Shown here in pieces: positions 7,624-16,000 of a stretch of 64,000 nucleotides of DNA; position 1 is the first letter of the stretch, and every line of letters starts with the position of its first letter. The notes below the pieces were generated by a model that was given only the letters and a program-made list of their open reading frames with translations, did no database searches and was not told where the DNA came from. The position numbers and the translations under genes are program-made. This DNA comes from Natroniella sp046097105 (GTDB lineage Bacteria; Bacillota; Halanaerobiia; Halobacteroidales; Halobacteroidaceae), in assembly GCF_046097105.1 (NCBI RefSeq), contig NZ_CP175562.1, positions 2,232,001-2,296,000 on the forward strand. The letters are read 5' to 3'.

Positions 7624-9078
7624 ATCCATGCTATAATTTGGTGCTTCCTTCGTTATTGTAACATCATGAGGATGACTTTCTTTCAATCCAGCACCAGTAA
7701 TTCTTACAAATTTCCCATTCTTTCTTAGTTCTTCAATTGTTCCTGTTCCACAATAACCCATTCCTGAACGTAATCCTCCTACTAGCTGATAAAGCGTCTC
7801 TGCTAAATCTCCTTTATAAGGTACCATTCCTTCAATTCCTTCTGGAACTAACTTCTTATCATCATCTTGGAAATAACGATCCTTACTTCCTTGCCTCATT
7901 GCTCCAATAGAACCCATTCCTCGATAAACCTTGTAACTTCTTCCTTTATAAATCTCTTTTTTTCCTGGAGCTTCTTCAGTTCCTGCTAACAAACTACCCA
8001 ACATAACAGCTTTGGCCCCTGCTGCTAAAGCTTTAACTACTTCACCTGAATACTTAATTCCACCATCTGCAATCACAGAAGCTCCATATTCATCTGCTAC
8101 TTTAGCACAATCATAAACTGCAGTAACTTGTGGAACTCCAACTCCTGCTACTACTCTAGTAGTACAAATAGAACCCGGGCCAACACCTACTTTAACTACA
8201 TCAGCTCCAGCTTCAATTAAATCTTTCGTTGCCTCTGCTGTCGCTACATTTCCAGCAATAATATCCAATTCAGGATACTTATTTCTAACTTTGCTGACCA
8301 TATCAATTACACCTTGGGAATGACCATGAGCTGTATCTATAACTAATACATCCACCCCGGCTTCTACTAGCGCTTCAATTCTCTTATCTGTTCCCTTCGC
8401 AATTCCTACTGCCGCCCCTACTAATAATCTTCCTTGACTATCCTTCGCTGAATTAGGATACTTTTCAGCCTTCTCAATATCCTTAATCGTAATTAAACCC
8501 TTTAGAATATTTCCTTCATCAACTAAGGGTAATTTTTCAATCTTATGTTCTTGTAAAATATCTTTTGCTTCCTCTATACTTGTCCCTACTGGAGCAGTAA
8601 TCAATTCTTCATCAGTCATTACATTTTTTATTGGTTGCTTAAAGTCATTCTCAAACCTTAAATCTCGATTAGTAATAATTCCTATTAATTTTTTATCTTC
8701 ATCTAAAATTGGAACTCCAGAAATACGATATTTAGCCATTAGTGCTTCCGCTTTATAAACTTCGTCCTCCGGACTTAAATAAAAGGGATTTACAATAACT
8801 CCACTTTCTGAGCGTTTAACCTTATCTACTTCTTCTGCTTGTGCTTGTACAGACATATTTTTATGAATAATTCCTAATCCACCTTCTCTAGCTATGGCAA
8901 TAGCTAACCTAGCTTCCGTAACCGTATCCATTGCTGCACTCATAATTGGCATGTTAAGCTTTATCTTGTCAGTCAATTCAGTACTTGTACTTACCTCTTT
9001 AGGCAATACCTTTGAATGAGCCGGTTGCAACAAAATATCATCAAAAGTTAACCCTTCTTTTACAATTTTACCTTCCAT
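7621..9078 (-). CDS. guaB: IMP dehydrogenase
   Basis: The 485-residue enzyme oxidises IMP to XMP, the committed step to GMP. It has the catalytic loop GPGSICTTRVVAGVG with the active-site cysteine, two CBS domains (about residues 95-215) and the flap with RYFQDD. The frame stays open 41 codons further upstream, but I set the start at the ATG 9078-9076. It has a GGAGG site, matches the family start (MEGKIVKEGLTFDD), and the extra codons overlap the riboswitch terminator. Expression is controlled by a guanine riboswitch and terminator in the leader. Confidence 0.96.
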   Translation of the reverse strand: MEGKIVKEGLTFDDILLQPAHSKVLPKEVSTSTELTDKIKLNMPIMSAAMDTVTEARLAIAIAREGGLGIIHKNMSVQAQAEEVDKVKRSESGVIVNPFYLSPEDEVYKAEALMAKYRISGVPILDEDKKLIGIITNRDLRFENDFKQPIKNVMTDEELITAPVGTSIEEAKDILQEHKIEKLPLVDEGNILKGLITIKDIEKAEKYPNSAKDSQGRLLVGAAVGIAKGTDKRIEALVEAGVDVLVIDTAHGHSQGVIDMVSKVRNKYPELDIIAGNVATAEATKDLIEAGADVVKVGVGPGSICTTRVVAGVGVPQVTAVYDCAKVADEYGASVIADGGIKYSGEVVKALAAGAKAVMLGSLLAGTEEAPGKKEIYKGRSYKVYRGMGSIGAMRQGSKDRYFQDDDKKLVPEGIEGMVPYKGDLAETLYQLVGGLRSGMGYCGTGTIEELRKNGKFVRITGAGLKESHPHDVTITKEAPNYSMD

Positions 9079-9144
9079 CCTATAACCTCCCAAATATATT
9101 TTTTCCTGCTTTGAAAATAATATTAAACTATTAATACTTAAAAA

Positions 9145-9177
9145 CCTAAGCATAGTTTGTCTTGAACTATACTTAGG
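9145..9177 (-). terminator. riboswitch-controlled terminator in the guaB leader
   Basis: A 13-bp stem, 9145-9157 with 9165-9177 (one G-U pair), is followed on the minus strand by TTTTTAAG. It lies between the purine aptamer and the guaB start, so ligand binding is expected to favour termination. Confidence 0.8.
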
Positions 9178-9205
9178 CTCAATAAGTAACCAGATCCCCA
9201 CTGTG

Positions 9206-9274
9206 ATTCGTAGTCAAGTAGTTTACGGCTACTTGGTAGAAACTTTCGAGCCCTATTCTCGAAGGTATACGAAT
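9206..9274 (-). promoter_or_regulatory. guanine-class purine riboswitch aptamer (guaB leader)
   Basis: Read on the minus strand, the segment has P1 (ATTCGTA with TACGAAT), P2 (TTCGAG with CTCGAA), the invariant J2/3 AGTTTCTACC, P3 (AAGTAG with CTACTT) with loop CCGTAAA, and the J3/1 segment GACTACG. The specificity base equivalent to position 74 is C, which reads guanine or hypoxanthine rather than adenine. J1/2 is slightly variant (TACC instead of TAAT). A terminator follows 29 bases downstream, fitting feedback control of IMP dehydrogenase by guanine. Confidence 0.93.
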
Positions 9275-9317
9275 TAATCTATAATCAGATATAAATAAAT
9301 TCGTTTAATTTTGTATA

Positions 9318-9346
9318 AGTTTATCAGACTTAATTATAACTGTCAA
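9318..9346 (-). promoter_or_regulatory. promoter of guaB riboswitch transcript
   Basis: On the minus strand TTGACA (9346-9341) and TAAACT (9323-9318) are 17 bases apart. The transcript would begin about 35 bases before the aptamer. Confidence 0.75.
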
Positions 9347-9434
9347 GTATTGACTTGATATTTCAAAAATCAAAGTTAAAACACATAAAATCAGATTAAG
9401 ATTTACGCTAAGAATCATCTTCTTAATAAAATAA

Positions 9435-9466
9435 CAAAAGGCAGCCCTAATTAGGGCTGCCTTTTG
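9435..9466 (-). terminator. terminator of the por operon
   Basis: An 11-bp perfect GC-rich stem (9440-9450 with 9451-9461) is extended by AAAA/TTTT arms. On the minus strand it is followed by TTTTGTTATTTT. It starts 9 bases after the porB stop. Confidence 0.9.
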
Positions 9467-9475
9467 TTTATTAAC

Positions 9476-10399
9476 TTATTCTTTCTCACCACAACGATGT
9501 AAGATTGTCTCCCATCTTTGATCTACATGCTCTTGAATCTCTTCAATTACACTTTCATTTTTCTCTTGGAATAAATGATTAAATCTTCCTTGTGGTTCTA
9601 ACCATTCTGTGATCGACTTTTTATCTTTAGGATTATAATTTAACTTCCATTCCCCATTCTCAACCTCAAATAGTGGCCAGAAGCAAGTATCAGCAGCAAT
9701 TTTACTCAGCTCAATTCCTTCTTCTGCTTTACTTCTCCAACCACGAGGACATGGCGCTAAGACATTAAGAAATGCTGGCCCATCAACTTCAAAAGCTTTT
9801 TTAGCTTTTTTCATTAAATCCTGAGGCTTAAAAGGAGAAGCTTGAGCAACATATGGAATATTATGTGCTGCCATGATATCTGTCAATTCTTTTCTATACT
9901 GCTGCTTACCAGGAATTACTTCCCCAGCAGGTGAAGTAGTTGTACTAGCTCCTTTAGGTGTAGCACTAGAACGCTGAATTCCAGTATTCATGTAAGCTCC
10001 ATTATCATAACATAGATAAACCATATCATGACCACGTTCCATTGCTCCAGATAGTGATTGGAATCCAATATCGTAACTACCACCATCACCACCAATGGCA
10101 ATAAAATCAAAGTCTTCATCCATCTTACCTTGATTTCTTAAAGAACGATAAGCAGCTTCAACTCCACTAATAGTTGCTGCAACGTTCTCAAATGCATTAT
10201 GGATGAAAGAATCTTCCCATGCAGTATAAGGATAAATAGTAGTAGAAACCTCTAAACAACCTGTTGCACAACCTACAACAGCTGGATTATCACTTGCTCT
10301 CATAACTAAACGGGCAACTGTTCCAGCTCCACAACCTGAACATAGTCTATGTCCACCAGTTAATCTCTCTTCTTTCTTAGCAGCTTCTTTTAATTTCAT
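9476..10399 (-). CDS. porB: pyruvate:ferredoxin oxidoreductase beta subunit
   Basis: The 307-residue TPP-binding subunit shows CSGCGAG (Cys20, Cys23), GCATGC (Cys44, Cys48) and a later APCPRGW cysteine, consistent with the beta-subunit [4Fe-4S] cluster. Its TPP motif GGDGG ends in YDNGAYMNTG. It is the last gene of a gamma-delta-alpha-beta (porCDAB) operon, the four-subunit form. The enzyme converts pyruvate and CoA to acetyl-CoA, CO2 and reduced ferredoxin, feeding hydrogenase and fermentation. Related 2-oxoacid oxidoreductases share this layout; pyruvate is the most likely substrate but is not proved by sequence. Confidence 0.88.
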   Translation of the reverse strand: MKLKEAAKKEERLTGGHRLCSGCGAGTVARLVMRASDNPAVVGCATGCLEVSTTIYPYTAWEDSFIHNAFENVAATISGVEAAYRSLRNQGKMDEDFDFIAIGGDGGSYDIGFQSLSGAMERGHDMVYLCYDNGAYMNTGIQRSSATPKGASTTTSPAGEVIPGKQQYRKELTDIMAAHNIPYVAQASPFKPQDLMKKAKKAFEVDGPAFLNVLAPCPRGWRSKAEEGIELSKIAADTCFWPLFEVENGEWKLNYNPKDKKSITEWLEPQGRFNHLFQEKNESVIEEIQEHVDQRWETILHRCGEKE

Positions 10400-10411
10400 T
10401 ACTCACACCCC

Positions 10412-11593
10412 CTATTCTCTTACACCAAGATGATTAATTTTCTGTTCTACATTACCTGTTTCAACAACTTGTTGTAAGTCATTAAAGACACTTTCTATCT
10501 CTTCTACTTTAATATCTCTTCCACCTAAGCCATAAATATAATTAACAACTTCTACATCAGCTTTGATATCATATAATGCAGCTCTAATATCAATAAATAC
10601 TGGTCCACCAGTAGTAGAGAATGTTTCAGCTCTATCTAAAACTGCAACAGCTTCAAGATCTTTTAATGCATCAGCAATCTCTTGAGCAGGGAATGGTCTA
10701 TATAATCTAATCTTTAATAAACCAACTTTAACCCCTTGTTCTCTTAAGTTATCTACTGCAGCTTTAGCTGTACCAGTAGTAGAACCCAGTGCCACTACTG
10801 CCATTTCTGCATCATCTAACCTATACTCTTCAAATAAACCATACTCTCGACCAGATATTTCTTCATATTCTTTAGCTACTTCTAAGACAACGTCCTTCAC
10901 ATTTTCAGTAGCTACAGCTTGTTGCATTTTATGTTCGAAATAAAAGTCTTGTAAATCAAGTGGTCCTACCGCAATTGGACTTTCAGAGTTTAATAAATAA
11001 TTATCAGCTTGATAATCACCTACAAATTCCTCTACATCCTCATCAGCTAGTATTTCTAGATTTTCCACTGCATGACTAATAATAAATCCATCTAAATTAA
11101 CCATACTAGGCATTCTCACATCTTCATGCTCAGAAATACGAACTGCTTGAATAGCATTATCATAAGCTTCTTGACCATTTTCTGCAAAAAATTGAATCCA
11201 CCCAGCATCACGAGCACCCATCGCATCACTATGATCACAATGGATATTAATCGGACCACTTAACGCACGATTTACTACTGGCATTACGATTGGTAATCTA
11301 GTACCAGAAGCAATATATAAAACCTCCCACATTAAAGCTAAACCATTAGCAGCCGTTGCTGTCATAGCCCGAGAGCCGGCAGCAGAAGCACCAACAGTAG
11401 CACTCATTGCACTATGTTCACTTTCAACAGTAACATACTCAGTATCTACTTTACCATCAGCTACAAATTGAGAAAAAACTTGTACCATTGCAGTCTGTGG
11501 AGTAATTGGATATGCTGCAACAACATCAGGATTGATCTGTCGCATCGCTTGTGCCATAACTTCATTACCTGTTAAAGCTACTTGATTAGACAT
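10412..11593 (-). CDS. porA: pyruvate:ferredoxin oxidoreductase alpha subunit
   Basis: The 393-residue subunit begins with the pyrimidine-binding domain motif AAYPITPQT (about residues 21-29) and contains VESEHSAMSATVGASAAG, the conserved alpha-chain block. The C-terminal half carries the transketolase C-like domain (AVVALGSTTGTAK...LRPF-type KIRLYRPFP). It forms the TPP active site with PorB. It is spaced 12 bases from porB and 20 bases from porD, so the four subunits are one transcription unit. Confidence 0.88.
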   Translation of the reverse strand: MSNQVALTGNEVMAQAMRQINPDVVAAYPITPQTAMVQVFSQFVADGKVDTEYVTVESEHSAMSATVGASAAGSRAMTATAANGLALMWEVLYIASGTRLPIVMPVVNRALSGPINIHCDHSDAMGARDAGWIQFFAENGQEAYDNAIQAVRISEHEDVRMPSMVNLDGFIISHAVENLEILADEDVEEFVGDYQADNYLLNSESPIAVGPLDLQDFYFEHKMQQAVATENVKDVVLEVAKEYEEISGREYGLFEEYRLDDAEMAVVALGSTTGTAKAAVDNLREQGVKVGLLKIRLYRPFPAQEIADALKDLEAVAVLDRAETFSTTGGPVFIDIRAALYDIKADVEVVNYIYGLGGRDIKVEEIESVFNDLQQVVETGNVEQKINHLGVRE

Positions 11594-11613
11594 TTTAATT
11601 TCCCCCTTTCAAA

Positions 11614-11898
11614 TTACTCTTTCTCCATTTCAATAGCATTTACTGGACACTCATGAGCACAAATCGCACAACCCTTGCAGTGATCATAATCAATTTCTGC
11701 CTTAACCTCACCATCTTCTGATAAAACAGAAGAGTCAGGACAGAAAGCCCAGCATAAATGACAATTAATACACTTTTCTTTATCTAAAATTGGTTTTTTA
11801 GTTCTCCAGCCACCAGTCTTGTAATTTTTAGCATTACCAGTTTCAAGAATTAATCCACCTTTAGGGATATCCTTATATCCATCACCTGGTTTAACCAT
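11614..11898 (-). CDS. porD: pyruvate:ferredoxin oxidoreductase delta subunit (2x[4Fe-4S] ferredoxin)
   Basis: The 94-residue protein has two CxxCxxCxxxCP-type clusters: CINCHLCWAFCPD and CKGCAICAHECPV, the second nearest the C-terminus. It carries electrons from the TPP site to external ferredoxin. The start ATG overlaps the porC stop by one base (TAATG coupling). The N-terminal half (KGGLILETGNAKNYKTGGWR) is the usual delta-subunit lead-in. Confidence 0.92.
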   Translation of the reverse strand: MVKPGDGYKDIPKGGLILETGNAKNYKTGGWRTKKPILDKEKCINCHLCWAFCPDSSVLSEDGEVKAEIDYDHCKGCAICAHECPVNAIEMEKE

Positions 11899-12470
11899 TA
11901 TTTTTTCACCTCCTGATAAGCCCTTTCAATTGAAGCTAAGTTACCTTTAACAACTTCAGGCTTATGAGCAAACTTCTTTTCAAACTCTTTTTTAATCTCA
12001 TCTACAAATCCTTCATAAGGAACCACTTCTGTTGCCTTAACTAAGGCACCTAACATTGGTGTATTAGGAAATGGAGCACCAATCTCCTCAGTAGAGATCC
12101 CATAAGCATCTACTGCCCATACTTCTCCATCAAAGTTTAACTTTTCTTTTAATTTTGCTACATCTTCTGTAGTATTAACAATGATCTTCCCATCTGCCGG
12201 AACACCTTCTGTCACATCAACTACAGCTAATAATGTCGGATCTAAGACCACTACAGTACTAGGTTCAGTCACTTGACAGTGAACAGTAATCTTCTCTTCA
12301 CTAATTCTGTTGTAAGCTAATACTGGAGCACCCATTCTTTCAGGACCATACTCAGGAAATGCCTGAATATTCCTCCCTGTTTTAGCAGCAACCTTTCCTA
12401 ATAAAATAGATGCTGTCTTTGAACCTTGACCACCTCTCCCATGCCAACGAATTTCTGTTAAGCTTGCCAT
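11898..12470 (-). CDS. porC: pyruvate:ferredoxin oxidoreductase gamma subunit
   Basis: The 190-residue gamma domain opens with TEIRWHGRGGQGSKTAS, the conserved gamma-chain start, and contains QAFPEYGPERMGAPV, which packs against the CoA site. It is the first gene of the porCDAB operon and has an AGGAGG site before the ATG. Upstream to yaaL are about 230 bases of AT-rich DNA with two TATAAT-like hexamers in a 9-bp inverted repeat (12544-12552 and 12571-12579). These may be the promoter and operator region. Confidence 0.9.
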   Translation of the reverse strand: MASLTEIRWHGRGGQGSKTASILLGKVAAKTGRNIQAFPEYGPERMGAPVLAYNRISEEKITVHCQVTEPSTVVVLDPTLLAVVDVTEGVPADGKIIVNTTEDVAKLKEKLNFDGEVWAVDAYGISTEEIGAPFPNTPMLGALVKATEVVPYEGFVDEIKKEFEKKFAHKPEVVKGNLASIERAYQEVKK

Positions 12471-12543
12471 CTATATTCCTCCTTTCATATTAAAAAATCA
12501 ACATAAATCAACTAAGCTTAGATAATCCAATTTTTGATTTTTC

Positions 12544-12579
12544 ATTATAATCATAATTTTGGAACAAAAAGATTATAAT
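12544..12579 (-). promoter_or_regulatory. possible por operon promoter/operator region
   Basis: ATTATAATC at 12544-12552 and GATTATAAT at 12571-12579 form a 9-bp inverted repeat 18 bases apart, each containing a -10-like TATAAT. No convincing -35 partner was found. The position 75-110 bases before porC suits a promoter with an operator. No other gene is visible in 12471-12702. Confidence 0.3.
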
Positions 12580-12702
12580 TATTTAATTGGCCTATCTGAT
12601 TCCCACTTAACCTATATATTCTCTAAGATTAAGTTTGACTCCTTCATAAATAGCTTAAGTTTAAATTTTCAGATTTTTGTATTTTATTCTGCTAAGTCCC
12701 AA

Positions 12703-12906
12703 TTATTTGTCGCTATTTAGTTGTTTTTTCTTCTTTTTTAATAAATAACTATATTTCTTTCTAGTAGCTTCCAATAAATAAATAGCATGGTCTATTAAAT
12801 CAGGATCTGAAACAGAATTAAAATACCTCTTTGCTCTAGTAAGCTCTTCTTGAGTTTCCTCTAAATCTTGAGTTAATTCATCCTTAAAATCAGAAGAATC
12901 ATCCAC
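12703..12906 (-). CDS. yaaL: YaaL-like protein (DUF2508)
   Basis: The short charged protein ends in FNSVSDPDLIDHAIYLLEATRKKY-type sequence matching the DUF2508 family, encoded after recR in Firmicutes; function unknown. The start is doubtful. GTG at 12906 lacks a ribosome-binding site. Twelve codons upstream in the same frame an ATT (12942) lies 9 bases after an AAAGGGGG site, and an in-frame TAA at 12951-12949 precedes it. No ATG or TTG occurs between. Either ATT is used or the N-terminus is annotated short. A strong promoter lies 270 bases upstream, after the recR terminator. Confidence 0.7.
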   Translation of the reverse strand: MDDSSDFKDELTQDLEETQEELTRAKRYFNSVSDPDLIDHAIYLLEATRKKYSYLLKKKKKQLNSDK

Positions 12907-12948
12907 AAAATTAACATTTAATAGCTCTACTAATTTATTAATTGTTGG

Positions 12949-13005
12949 TTACCCCCTTTGAATTATTTCTCTACTAGGATAACCAAGCTGATTAAAAAAA
13001 TTCAT
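12949..13005 (-). other. short in-frame upstream ORF in the yaaL leader (18 codons)
   Basis: An ATG at 13005 opens 18 codons (MNFFNQLGYPSREIIQRG) that end in TAA and are in the same frame as yaaL. The GGGGG of the putative yaaL ribosome-binding site lies in its last codons. No ribosome-binding site is seen before its own ATG. It may be a leader peptide, a remnant of a longer N-terminus, or chance. Confidence 0.25.
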
Positions 13006-13060
13006 TATTAGCTATAAATCAATTACACTTACTAGAGATTGAAAATTTAAACTGTTCATA

Positions 13061-13107
13061 TAAGTCAACTAACTATTAAGCATTTAGCTTAATAGTTAGT
13101 TGACTTA
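13061..13107 (-). repeat. 21-bp perfect hairpin in the yaaL leader
   Basis: Arms 13061-13081 and 13087-13107 are perfectly complementary around a 5-base loop. No T-run follows on either strand, so it is not an obvious terminator. It lies about 100 bases inside the predicted transcript from the promoter at 13212-13240. It could protect the RNA, act as an RNase III site, or be a protein-binding palindrome. Confidence 0.6.
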
Positions 13108-13211
13108 GTAGATTTAATTGTCATAACTGACCACTTTTTAAATTATTACTCACTAGTTAGTAACCATTACATAATATGATCAAATTACAAAAAAATACGT
13201 ATTTAGATGTA

Positions 13212-13240
13212 ATTATAATATTATCCTTCCCTTTTGTCAA
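13212..13240 (-). promoter_or_regulatory. strong promoter directed at yaaL
   Basis: On the minus strand a consensus TTGACA (13240-13235) and TATAAT (13217-13212) are separated by exactly 17 bases. It lies downstream of the recR terminator, so yaaL and possibly a leader RNA of about 260 bases are transcribed independently of dnaX-recR. Confidence 0.85.
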
Positions 13241-13270
13241 GTTAAAATAAAAAAATAAGGGTTCAAATGA

Positions 13271-13300
13271 AAATATAGCCACTATATAGTGGCTATATTT
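13271..13300 (-). terminator. terminator of the dnaX-ebfC-recR operon
   Basis: A 30-base perfect palindrome overlapping the recR stop forms a 13-15 bp hairpin, followed on the minus strand by TTTTCATTT. Confidence 0.75.
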
Positions 13301-13892
13301 CTTGTCTTCCCTCTAATGCTTTAGACAAAGTAACTTCATCAGCATACTCTAAATCTCCACCTACTGGTAACCCATGTGCTATACGAGTCACCTTAATATT
13401 TAATGGCTTCAATAGTTTAGAAATATACATAGCTGTTGCTTGACCTTCTACATTAGGATCAGTAGCTATAATAATTTCCTCGATTATATCGTTTTCAACT
13501 CTATTTAGTAGCTCAGTAAGCTTTATATCATCTGGCCCTAAACCATCTATCGGTGAAATAGCACCATGCAAAACATGGTAAACACCATTATATTCTCCGG
13601 TTTTTTCCATAGCAATAATATCTTTTACGTTCTCTACTACACAAATTAGTTCCTTATTTCTTTTGCTATCCTTACAAATATAGCAAGGGTCATTTTGAGT
13701 CAGGTTATGACAACTTGAACAGTAAGTCAACTTATCTTTAACCTCTAAGATTGACTCTCCTAGTTGATCAACTACACTCTTCTCCATATTTAATATGTAA
13801 AAAGCTAACCTTTGTGCAGTTTTAGGGCCAATCCCAGGTAATTTAGTTAATTGTCCTATTAACTCAGCTAAAGGTTGGGGATAATATTTCAT
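13293..13892 (-). CDS. recR: recombination mediator RecR
   Basis: The 199-residue protein has the helix-hairpin-helix LPGIGPKTAQRLAF near residue 15, a C4 zinc finger (YCSSCHN...CYIC, about residues 56-72) and a Toprim domain with IIIATDPNVEGQATA. With RecF and RecO it loads RecA on gapped DNA; recF is at 39.9-41.0 kb in this window. It lies 11 bases after ebfC, the usual dnaX-ebfC-recR operon. Confidence 0.97.
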   Translation of the reverse strand: MKYYPQPLAELIGQLTKLPGIGPKTAQRLAFYILNMEKSVVDQLGESILEVKDKLTYCSSCHNLTQNDPCYICKDSKRNKELICVVENVKDIIAMEKTGEYNGVYHVLHGAISPIDGLGPDDIKLTELLNRVENDIIEEIIIATDPNVEGQATAMYISKLLKPLNIKVTRIAHGLPVGGDLEYADEVTLSKALEGRQEI

Positions 13893-13903
13893 AATTTAAA
13901 CTC

Positions 13904-14212
13904 CTAGAATAATCCAGGAATATTCATACCACCAGTTAATTTACCCATCTCTTTAGAAGCTAACTCTTGAACCTCTCTCATCGCTTCATTAGTAGCAGCT
14001 AAAATCAGATCTTCTAACATCTCTGTATCATCTGGATCTACTGCATCAGGGTTAATGTTAATATCAACAATCTCTTGTTTTCCATTAGCAACTACAGTTA
14101 CAACTCCTCCACCAGCAGAAGCTTCAATAGTCTTCTCAGCTAATTCATCTTGCACCTTAGCCATCTGCCCCTGCATCTTTTGAACTTGTTTCATCATTTT
14201 ATTCATATCCAT
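13904..14212 (-). CDS. ebfC: YbaB/EbfC family nucleoid-associated protein
   Basis: A 102-residue member of the YbaB/EbfC family: an N-terminal helix rich in Met and Gln (MNKMMKQVQKMQGQMAKVQ), then the beta-strand block GGGVVTVVANGKQEIVDI. Family members form DNA-binding dimers. The frame begins with a TTG three codons earlier, but AAGGAG ends right at that TTG, so I place the start at the ATG 14212-14210 with a 9-base spacing. It lies between dnaX and recR. Confidence 0.93.
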   Translation of the reverse strand: MDMNKMMKQVQKMQGQMAKVQDELAEKTIEASAGGGVVTVVANGKQEIVDININPDAVDPDDTEMLEDLILAATNEAMREVQELASKEMGKLTGGMNIPGLF

Positions 14213-14244
14213 AAATATCAACTCCTTAAAATTTAATTAAGTTA

Positions 14245-15912
14245 TTAATCTACAGATTCAATCCGAACAACCTCACCATCAAAAACTTCAACTGCCTGTT
14301 TTACTAATTGATGTTGCATTATTTCTTCCTTGTTATTCTCTTTACTGCCCTTGGATTTATTTCTAGAAAAAACACATTTTACCTGCAAGTCTATTCCAAA
14401 AATTTTCTTAATAATTTTAGCTAAAATTTCTTTCTCTTGTTCCACAGAATCTTTATGAAACTCATGTTTAAAAGCAATAACCAACTTATTATCATCTAAT
14501 TTAATAGGGTCAGCATCACGTAATAATGCTTGTAATCTCATTTTTCTTTTCTTTTTTAAATAATCTAAAATATCTTCCCATTTATTTTTAACTTCATTTA
14601 ACGTCAATGAAGAATTAGCAACTGCTTTTTGATCTTTTTCTGAAGATGATTCATTTTTAGAAGAAATAATTTTTTTTGAAGTAGATACTTCAGATCTATT
14701 CACATCTGTTTTTTCATCAGATTGTTTTACCTTACTATCCATTGTTTTAACTTCTATTTCACCATTAATTATCCTCTCTTCTAATCGTGAAATCCGCTCT
14801 AAAATCCCAACTAGCGATCTATTCTCTTCAAATTTAATCAACTTAATGATGCCCATTTCCAATACAATTCGTGGTTGAGTTGTCTCTTTTAAATCTGATT
14901 CTATCTCATTTGCAATTTCAATTAATTGTAATAACTGAAATGTTTCCACCTTTTTAGATTGCTCTATTAATTTTGAATTTTTATCAGTCGTTATGTCTAA
15001 TAATCGCTCATTACTTTTACACTCTTTGACCAATAACAAATTGCGAAAATGATAAATCAAATCATTGACAAACCTCTTTATATCTTTCCCTTGATTGACT
15101 ATCTGATTAACTAAACTCAATGCTTCTTCCATTTGAGCCTCAAAGATTATTTCAGTCAATTTAAATAAAGCTTGATTACTTACCAGCCCTAGTACTGCTT
15201 CTAAATCACTAGTCGTAATTTCATCTCCACTATAAGAGATAGCTTGATCTAAAATGCTGATTGCATCTCTCATGCCTCCATCGGCATTACGAGCAATTAA
15301 TGATAAAACCTGACTACCAGCTTTAATTCCTTCTTGCTCACAGATATAGCCCAACCTATCTTTAATATCCCCAATCGAAAGCCTACTAAAATCAAACCTT
15401 TGACATCTAGATAATATAGTAGGTAATAATTTATGAGGTTCGGTAGTTGCCAAAATAAAAATAACATAACTCGGTGGCTCTTCTAAAGTCTTCAATAAAG
15501 CATTAAAAGCTTCTGTTGTTAACATATGTACCTCATCGATAATATATACTTTATAATTACCTTTTAAAGGGGAGGATCTTATCTTTTCCCTTATCTCTCT
15601 AATCTTATCAATCCCTCGATTAGAGGCAGCATCAATTTCTATCATATCAACTGGATTATTCTCTGTTATATTTAAGCAGGACTCACATTGATTACACGGA
15701 CTAACTGTTGGCCCATCTTGACAATTTAAAGCTTTAGTCAATATTTTAGCTGTACTAGTTTTTCCTGTTCCTCTTGGCCCGCAAAATAAATAAGCATGAG
15801 CTATTCTATCTAATTGAATAGCATTTTTTAAGGTTTTTACAACATTTTTTTGACCAGCAATATCAGAAAAGGTATTAGGACGCCACTTACGATAGAGTGA
15901 TACATAGGTCAT
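14245..15912 (-). CDS. dnaX: DNA polymerase III gamma/tau subunit
   Basis: The 555-residue clamp-loader ATPase has Walker A GPRGTGKTSTAK, a zinc module ending CNQCESC, Walker B-type DEVHML, and the arginine finger in SRCQRFDF. The C-terminal third is low-complexity (lysine/serine-rich around residues 395-430) followed by a tau-like domain. No frameshift signal was sought experimentally. The gene directly follows the SRP RNA, as in Bacillus (scr-dnaX-yaaK-recR). Confidence 0.95.
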   Translation of the reverse strand: MTYVSLYRKWRPNTFSDIAGQKNVVKTLKNAIQLDRIAHAYLFCGPRGTGKTSTAKILTKALNCQDGPTVSPCNQCESCLNITENNPVDMIEIDAASNRGIDKIREIREKIRSSPLKGNYKVYIIDEVHMLTTEAFNALLKTLEEPPSYVIFILATTEPHKLLPTILSRCQRFDFSRLSIGDIKDRLGYICEQEGIKAGSQVLSLIARNADGGMRDAISILDQAISYSGDEITTSDLEAVLGLVSNQALFKLTEIIFEAQMEEALSLVNQIVNQGKDIKRFVNDLIYHFRNLLLVKECKSNERLLDITTDKNSKLIEQSKKVETFQLLQLIEIANEIESDLKETTQPRIVLEMGIIKLIKFEENRSLVGILERISRLEERIINGEIEVKTMDSKVKQSDEKTDVNRSEVSTSKKIISSKNESSSEKDQKAVANSSLTLNEVKNKWEDILDYLKKKRKMRLQALLRDADPIKLDDNKLVIAFKHEFHKDSVEQEKEILAKIIKKIFGIDLQVKCVFSRNKSKGSKENNKEEIMQHQLVKQAVEVFDGEVVRIESVD

Positions 15913-16000
15913 CTTATAATAACCCCCACTAAATAATTAATAATCTCACTACATCAGTAGCTGAGAAGGCTCACACTAAATAATTTCAATATAATATAAA

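Noticed and set aside
9079..9201. Longer guaB reading frame starting at 9201
   Set aside because: The extra codons cover the riboswitch terminator, and the ATG at 9078 has the ribosome-binding site and the family N-terminus.
9206..9274. Adenine riboswitch
   Set aside because: The specificity base is C (GACTACG), not U, and the gene is guaB; guanine class fits.
13061..13107. Intrinsic terminator between recR and yaaL
   Set aside because: A perfect stem but no T-run on either side, and a better terminator already overlaps the recR stop.
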